A program made the position numbers and the translations under genes. From the NCBI RefSeq assembly GCF_018069805.1, contig NZ_JAGPYN010000009.1, positions 1 to 64,000 of the forward strand: 64,000 nucleotides of DNA. Direction: 5' to 3'. The notes beneath the pieces were generated by a model. That model was not told where the DNA came from. It saw only the letters and a list, made by a program, of their open reading frames with translations, and did not search any database. Below are positions 45,801-54,800 of the stretch, piece after piece; position 1 is the stretch's first letter, and every line of letters starts with the position of its first letter. The stretch is from Pseudoalteromonas ostreae (lineage in GTDB: Bacteria > Pseudomonadota > Gammaproteobacteria > Enterobacterales > Alteromonadaceae).

Positions 45801-48800
45801 ACTTGTCTACCAGCATTTCAAATGGTAATTGTTGATGTTCAAATGCTTCTAAAATAAGCTCACGGCTCTGGCTCAAAAGTTCGTTCATACATGGATCCGA
45901 AGAAAGATCCGTGCGCAATACCAGTGTATTAATAAAACAGCCAATTAATGGTGCAACTTCAAACTGCTCACGATTTGCAATTGGCGCACCAATTACAATA
46001 TCTGACTCGCCACTATAGCGGCTTAATAATGCAGAGAACACCGCATTAAGAGCCATGAACAGGCTAGCATTATTCTGCTGTGCTAAGGATTTTAAATCAG
46101 AACAGAGATCTACATTTAATATACTGGTAAATTGAGCGGCGCGATAACTTGACTCTTCTGGACGCGCATGATCTAGCGGCAAGCTGTGGATCTGTGGTAA
46201 GTCCGCCAAATGAGCCAGCCAATAATCCAAATCGCGCTGTAGGTTATCTTGCAACCAGCTTCTCTGCCAATATGCATAATCGCCATACTGGATTTCAAGC
46301 TCATCTAATTGACTCTCTTTGCCGTCAACCCTTGCTGTATATAATTCTGCAAGCTCAGACAGCAAAACATTTTCTGACCATCCATCAGAGGCAATATGAT
46401 GCATCGTTATAAGTAATATGTGGCGCGTTTCGCTTAAACGTAATACCACACCGCGCAGCATAATATCACAGCTCAGATCAAACGCAGTCTCTGACTCTTT
46501 ATCCACCCACTCTTGAACAGCCTTTGATTGTTCATCCTCAGGATAATCAGCAAGGTCGATTAACGGTAACGAGAACTCATGACTGAGATTACGCTCAATA
46601 GTAGGCTCACCATCTCGCAACACAAAACATGTGTGCAAGACATGGTGACGACTAATAATACAAGACAATGCCTGGCGTAGTGCATCAATATCGACAGACC
46701 CATTGAGCTGATAAACTGAAGGCATATTATATTCACACCCATCAGGATCAGCCTGTTGAATAAACCACATTCTTTGCTGTGCAAAAGATAACGGTATTAT
46801 TTCCTCTTGCGTTACTACTATTCGTGACGTATTCCCCGTAGTCGCTTGATCAATCATTTGAGAAAGTGCGATTAATGTTTGCGCTTCAAACACCGCCCTG
46901 ACCGGAATATCAATCTCGCAAACTTCTCGGATATGAGAGACTAGACGTGCTGCAAGCAGTGAGTGCCCTCCTAACTCAAAAAAGTTGGCATCGGTACTTA
47001 CTTGTTCAATCTGCAATAGCTCAGACCACATTGTGGCCAACATTATTTCTGTTTTACTAGTAGGTGCGCTATATTCGCTCTGGCCAGCAATAGTTGGCTC
47101 TGGTAATGCTTTCCGATCTATTTTATCCGCGGCGTTTAGCGGCATTTTGTCAAGAATAGTAAAGCTTGACGGCAACATATAATCTGGCAGCACCTTTGAC
47201 AGCCCATTACGTAACTGAGCTGCTGTAAGCGTATTGTCTCCTTTTACAACTAAATAAGCTGCAATTGTGTTCTGGCCAAGCTTATCCTTGCGGATAATTA
47301 CCGCACACTCACCGACATGCTCTAACTTGGCTAAGTTTGCTTCAATTTCACCAAGCTCAACCCTGAACCCACGTACTTTAACTTGGTTATCGATCCTTCC
47401 CATAAACTCTAAATTACCATTTGGTAACCACCGGCCAAGGTCTCCGGTACGATAAAGTCTGTTACCGTGTACTTCACTGCCATCTAATTCAAAATAGGGG
47501 TTTTTTACGAAGCTTTGCGCTGTACGTTGTGTATTGTTCCAATATCCAAGGCCAACTCCAACACCAGAGACACATAGTTCACCCGGCACTCCCACTGGTT
47601 GCAATTGGAGATTGTTATCTAAAACATACATTGTTAAATTCGGCAAAGGCTTACCGATCGGAATACTTGGTAGCGAGGCTGGTAAGTGCTCACGAATAAC
47701 ATACTCAGTAATGTCATCAGACGCTTCACTTGGACCATAACCATTCATTATCGCAATTGCTGGATAAAGATCAAACCACTGGTTAATAAGAGGTACAGGT
47801 GCAGCTTCAGCAATAATCATCATCCACTGTAAATGGGTTAGCGCGGATTGCGAAGGCGTTAACTTTTTCAGGTGATCCACAAATAATTGCAGCACTACTG
47901 GAGCTGCCTGCATAAGATGAACTTGATGTTTTTGTAACAACTTCAGCATTTTCTCGGTATTTGTCATGTCGTCCAAAATAACAGTCTTACCACCACACAT
48001 AAGTGGCGCTAAAAACTGCCAAACCGAAACATCAGAAGAAGAAGCCGCACTTTGTAGAAAGTTTCGAGGTAATAACTCTCCCTGCTCATCTATAAACCCG
48101 AGCACGTCAAATTCAGCTAAGATATGGTTCATCGCACCAGCATGATGCACTAAAGCCCCTTTAGGTAACCCTGTTGAACCAGAAGTGTAAATCATATATG
48201 CCAAGTCATCGGGTGTATTGCACCAAGTGGGGTTATTATGATCATAATTATCCAGCATTTGGGGCTCATCATCTAATAGCCATGCCTGCTGTGTTAACTT
48301 GCCATCAACACTTTCTTCAAGTTCTTTTAGCAGCGTTTGTTCCGTTAATAAAACATTGATACTCGAATCACTTAACATGTAACGGATACGCTCTAATGGA
48401 TTCACCGTATCTAAGGGTACATAGCCGCCTCCGGCCTTCATAATGGCCATAATTGCGACTAAAAATGAAGGTGATCGACGTGCATATATCCCGACCAGTT
48501 GACCAGCACACACTCCCTGCTCACGTAAGTAATGCGCAAGTTTATTTGCCTTCGTGTTTAACTCCATGTACGTAAGATAATAATCATCTCCCACGACTGC
48601 AATTTCATTGGGCGTACGGCTAACTTGTTGTTCGAAACGATGATGAATACACATATCACCTTGGTAATCAACTGACTTACCGTTAAATTCATTCAGTATT
48701 TGGGTACGCTCTTTACTACTCAAAATAGACAAGTCACACAGTGGCGCTTCTGGCTTGGATACGATTTCTGCAAGCAATTGTGTAAAGTGCCTTGCCATAC

Positions 48801-51800
48801 GCACAATACTCTCATGCTCGAACAGCGCTGTCGCATACTCCCAATTGAATTGAATTTCATCGTCTGATTCAACAACATTTAAAGAGAGATCAAATTGAGA
48901 TAAACATTCATCCTGCTCTAAAATGCTTACCTGTAACCCCTGTAGATCGACCTCATTGCGGCTGTTATTTTCAACCGACAGCATAATTTGGAACAACGGA
49001 TTATAACTGAGGCTGCGACTTGGCTGTAATCGTTCAACAATTGCTTCAAATGGTGCCTGTTGATGCGACAACGCTTTCATCACATTTTCTCGGCTTTGTG
49101 CCAAAAGTGATACAAAGCTTTGTTTGCTATCAACATCGGTACGTATCACTAAAGTATTAACAAAGAAACCAATAATTGGCTCTAGCGCAGATTGTTCACG
49201 ATTGGCGACAGGGGAGCCGATAACAATATCAGACTCACGACTGTAACGATTCAACAAAGCAGAGAAAGCGGCATTTAACAGCATAAACAAACTTGCATTA
49301 TTTTCTTGTGCCAAGCGCTTGACTGACAATGATAAATCGCGATCCAATCGACAGTCGAATTGTGCCCCTTGGTAATTTTGTTCTGACGGCCTAGCCTTGT
49401 CTAATGGCAAACTGTGAACGGGTGGCAGATCTTGCAAATAGTTAAGCCAATAGTCTACCTGCTTAGTTAATTCATTATCTTGCAACCAAAGGCGTTGCGA
49501 ATATGTATAGTCACCATATTGATATTGAAGTGGTGAAAGCGGGTTAGCATGACCATTAACAAAGGCGTTATATAGGGTACTTAACTCAGTAATCATCAGC
49601 TCTACAGACCAGCCATCTGAAGCAATATGATGCTGCGTTACCAGTAGCACATATTTCTGTTGTATGCCGTTATCAGCAGTAAGCTTTAATAACTTCGCAC
49701 GCAACATAAGATCCCGATTTAGATTAAATGGGGTCTCTGCTTCTTGGTTGATATATTCTTCAACCTTCTTTCTCTGAGCACTATCTGACAAAGAGCTCAA
49801 CTCAATAACGTCAATTTCAAGAGACACTTCTGTTAACACAACTTGAACTACATCTTGCCCCTGCTCAACATAGATGGTGCGAAGCACTTCGTGTCGATCT
49901 AGAATTACATTCATTGCACGTATCAGAGCATCAACATCTAGCTCACCAACAAGTTCAAACGCCGAGGGCATATTGTATTCACAACTATCGCTTTCTAATT
50001 GATCAATAAACCATAAACGTTGTTGGGCAAAGGATAACGGCAAGTTATGCTCTTTCGGCTTCGCCAGCAAGGGCATCACGGCTTCATTATTACGACCCAT
50101 CGCCAACATAGTGTCAATTTGCAATGCAAGCTGTCTTAAGGTTTGTGCTTCAAATATCGTTTTTATTGCAAGCTCAATTTGCCACATGTCACGGATCTGA
50201 GAAGCTAACCTTGCAGCCAATAAAGAATGGCCTCCTAGTGCAAAAAAGTTACTCTCACAACCTACCGCTGTGACCGACAGGAGCGACTGCCAAATTAGAG
50301 ATAGTTGTTTCTCTGTTTCTGTACTAGGTTCGACGAATTCCACCAGCTGTTCAAGGTCGACTTCTGGCAGTGCCCTTCTATCAATTTTATCGCTCGCAGT
50401 TAACGGTAATTCGTCAAGTGAAACATAGATAGACGGAACCATATGCTCAGGTAGCGTATTGCTCAGCCATTTAAACATGACAGAGCTAAGCGCAGTCTCA
50501 CACTCAGTAACAAGATAAGCGACAAGTTGATCCAACCCTGAGCGACTCTTTCTTATTATTACAACAGCTTGGCTTACTTGTGGGTGCCTAATAAGTGCCG
50601 TTTCTATTTCTCCAAGTTCTATACGGAAGCCTCGCAATTTAACTTGCTCATCAACACGACCAATAAACTCTAACTGACCGTCTCGTCTGAATCGAACCAG
50701 ATCTCCTGTCCTATATACTTTATCATCTAGCTTAGAACTAAAAGGATCAGCAAAAAAACGTTCTTTTGTCAGTGACTCATGACCTAAATAACCATCAGCT
50801 AAGCAGTCACCTCCAATTAACAGCTCGCCAACCACACCAACAGGAACACGTCTTAGCTCATTACTAACAACGTACAGTTTACGGTCACCACATGCTTGAC
50901 CAATAGGAAGCGTCGCTAAAGTCTCCAAGTCATTTTCTGTTATTGTACACACTGTACTTGTGACCAACGCCTCTGTTGGGCCGTATGCATTAATGAAACG
51001 CTCACAAACATTGCGATGGTAGCAATCTTCGACTAATGCCTTAGGTATTACCTCGCCGCCAACAATTAAGAGTTTCAAGGCACGAAGTTCAAGGGTTTTT
51101 CCATCATTCACAGGCTTATCTAAAGAGTGCAAATAATTCAGGTATTGGCTTAAATATGCCAGTGGTAAATCAGCAATTGTTATTTTATGTTCATCCAAAT
51201 AAAGACCGAATGCTTGAGCCGACATATTCTGTAATTCAAGAACATGCAGTTCAGCACCATTTGTAAGTGGAACAAAAATCTGCTCAAAAGCTGCATCAAA
51301 GTTAACAGAGGCTGATAATAAACATTTATCGTCGGACTGTATTTGATAGTATTTATTAATAGAGCTGATGTGCTTTGACGATGCTTTACGACTCACACTA
51401 ACCCCTTTGGGCATCCCGGTAGAGCCAGACGTATAGATGACATAGTTTGGTGCAGCTTCTGATGTCACCAGCGTTGCTAAAGTCGATGATTGCATCTCTA
51501 ATTGTTCAGCGATCACAGTGTCATCAAGTAATACAAACTCAAGATCTTTACTAGCAAGACTTGATGTGTTCGTTGACTCAGCGATAACCAAGCGCACACC
51601 TGAATCACTCACCATGTGTTCTAGTCGCGCTAATGGATAAGCTGGATCCAATGGTAAGTATGCTCCTCCAGCCTTAATAATCGCTAAGATAGCAACAATG
51701 AGATTACTATTTCTAGGCAAGCATAAGCCGACCAATACTCCGTTACTCACTCCTCTTTGTATTAAAAGGTTTGCTAACTGATTAGCCTGAGCATTTAACT

Positions 51801-54800
51801 CAGCATATGTTAAACGCGTACCGCCAGAAACCACTGCCGTAGTATGAGCACAGCAGTTCACCTGCTCATTAAACATCTCAAGCAACGTTTGCTCCACCGC
51901 ACCTTCCTGCTCAACATTCACCCAGCTTTGCAGGCAGTGTTCATCACTTTCTGCCAGCAATTCTAACGATGCCAATGGTATCTTTGGTGTTGTAGTTACA
52001 ACTTCTACAAGCTGAGCGAATAACTGCATCATTGCAGTGATCGTTTCTTGTTTAAATAACTCAGTATTATATTCCCAAACCAGCTCCAAACCGGTTTCCG
52101 ACTCACTCGCATCAAGCGTAAGATCAAATTGCGCAGTATGACTCTCTATCTCTACTTGTGATAATACTACGTCATTCAGGCTTAGTTCTTTTAACTCAAT
52201 GTTGTTTAGTGACAGCATTATCTGAAATAACGGATTATGACTGAGACTACGCTCCGGTTGTAATTCATCCACAAGGGCTTCAAATGGTACTTGCTGATGC
52301 TCCCAAGCAGATAACAGTGTTTCCCTGCTACGCTTAAGCAACACCTCAAAACTTGGGTTATCAGATAGGTCTAGCCTTAATACAACTGTATTAACAAAAA
52401 ACCCTATTAAGCTCGAGGTTTCTGGTTGATCACGGTTGGCAACAGGTGCTCCCATTACGATATCTTGCTCTGCACTATACAAGCCTAAAAGATAAGAAAA
52501 CAGTGCATGTAGACTCATAAATAAAGTAGCATTATTTTGCTTTGATAAAGTCTGCAAACGCTCTAGAGTGCCTGACTCTATAAACTGTTTAAGTTGAGCT
52601 CCTTGGAACCGTTGTTCCGCTGGTCGCTGATAGTCAAGCGGCAGACTATGAACTTGAGGTAACCCAGCCAACTGCGTACGCCAGTATTCCAAATGCGCTT
52701 GTAAAACTTCACCTTGCAGCCAATTTCGCTGCCAATGTGCATAATCACGGTATTGGATTGGTTGTTGTGCAAGTGGGTCAGGTAAGTCTGATGCAAACGC
52801 TGTGTAAAGCTTTGACAATTCATCAATAAGCAACCCGACAGACCAACCATCCGAAGCAATATGATGGAGAGTCAATAGTAATACATGCTCTTGCTCAGAA
52901 AGTATCAACAATTCAGCACGGATCATAAAGTCGCGTTTTAAATCAAAATATTTTGAAGCTTGCTCTGCGCCTTTGTGCGAAATAGCATGTATTTGCTGCT
53001 CATCATTCAAAGCCATTAAATTCGTTTTATGAATTGAAAACTGAACAGTGCTAGGTAATAAACTTTGGAATGGCTGTGAGTCACCTTCTCCACGCTCTGA
53101 GTTATCAACCTCCAAGTAGACTGTTTTTAATATTTCATGTCGATCAACGATCCTTACCAACGCCCTTTCCAGCGCTTCAACATCCAATCTTCCCTGAAGC
53201 CTTATTGCAGCGGGCATATTGTACTCACTGCCGCCAGACTGCATTTGATCTATAAACCATAACCTTTGTTGAGAGTATGACAGTGGTGCGAGAATATTGT
53301 CTGGTACGCGCAAAACAGGAGGCATTGCGAAAGTATCTGATACCTCGAGTGCTTCATCAATTTTACTAGCTTGTTCTTGCAATGTTTGGGCATCAAAAAT
53401 AAGCTTAATATTAAGCTCAATTGACCATGTTGCTTTTAAAGATGCGAGCAACCTAGTCGCCATCAATGAGTGCCCACCTAAGATAAAGAAGTTACTTTGC
53501 TTGCCAACAGAATCTACTTTAAGTAAATCACACCAAATCTCGGCTAGGGCACGTTCAGTTTTGGTTTCAGCGGCCTCAAACTCATTCGACTCGATTATTT
53601 GTGGCTTTGGTAATGCTTTCTTGTCCACCTTACCATTAGCCGTCAACGGTAGTGAATCCATCAATGCAAATGCACTTGGCACCATATAATGTGGTAGATA
53701 TTGCTTCACATGAGCGGTAAGTTCATTAACAGTCAAACTACCGTTCAACTTTTTGCTATCCACCACAACCCAAGCAATTAACTGCGTATCTCCCTCTTCA
53801 GTATGTGCTAGTACGACAGCATCTTTAACCTCAAGGTGTTTTGTCAAAGTGGCTTCTATCTCACCAAGTTCAATCCTAAAACCACGGATCTTGACCTGAT
53901 CATCAACCCGCCCCATAAATACTAAGCGACCATCCGGTAACCATCGAACTAAATCACCCGTTTTATACACTCGTTCAGAGCGTTGATAACCTAACTCTAA
54001 TTGGAAAAAGCTTTCCGCAGTTAAATCCTCTCGATTCAGGTAACCTCTAGCTAGCCCAACACCGCAAACGTACAACTCACCCACAACACCAACTGGCAAG
54101 GTTTGTCTTTCTGCATCCAACACATATAAGGATAGGTTATTTAACGGGTATCCTATCGCTACGGTTTGATTTGGGAATACCTTGCAAATCGAAGCGCAAA
54201 CTGTACTTTCTGATGGCCCGTAAGCATTGTATAAAGGAAATTTTTCAGCCCACTTCCAAGCAAGTGATTGTTCACAAGCTTCCCCACCGACGATCAATGC
54301 TTCAAAACAATAGTCACGCTCAAAATCTAGGTGAGCAAGTAAAGATGGCGGCAAAAGCGCATGTGTAATTTGTTTTTCTAATAGGAAACCCGCTAACGCT
54401 TCTGTATCTATGCGCATATTATCAGAACATATATGCAAACTTGCACCGTTTGACAACGCCATCATCCATTCCCATGATGCAGCATCAAACCCTAACGAAG
54501 CGAACTGAAGAACGTGACTTTCTGCGGCAACAGAAAACATAGGCTCTTGATTTTGAATTAAGTTTACTGCTCCCTTATGCTCTAGCATAACCCCTTTAGG
54601 CATGCCTGTTGAGCCTGACGTATAAATAACATACGCAAGGTTAGTTGACGTTAAGGGAATATCCAGCTTTGGTTCCGTTACAGGAAAGCGATTTAATCTT
54701 GCCGATGTTTGAGTTTCATCGATAACAATTATGTGCTGTGATGCAAAGCGAACGGCAAACTCTTGCTGTGTAACAACGATGTCTACTTCACTATTATCGA

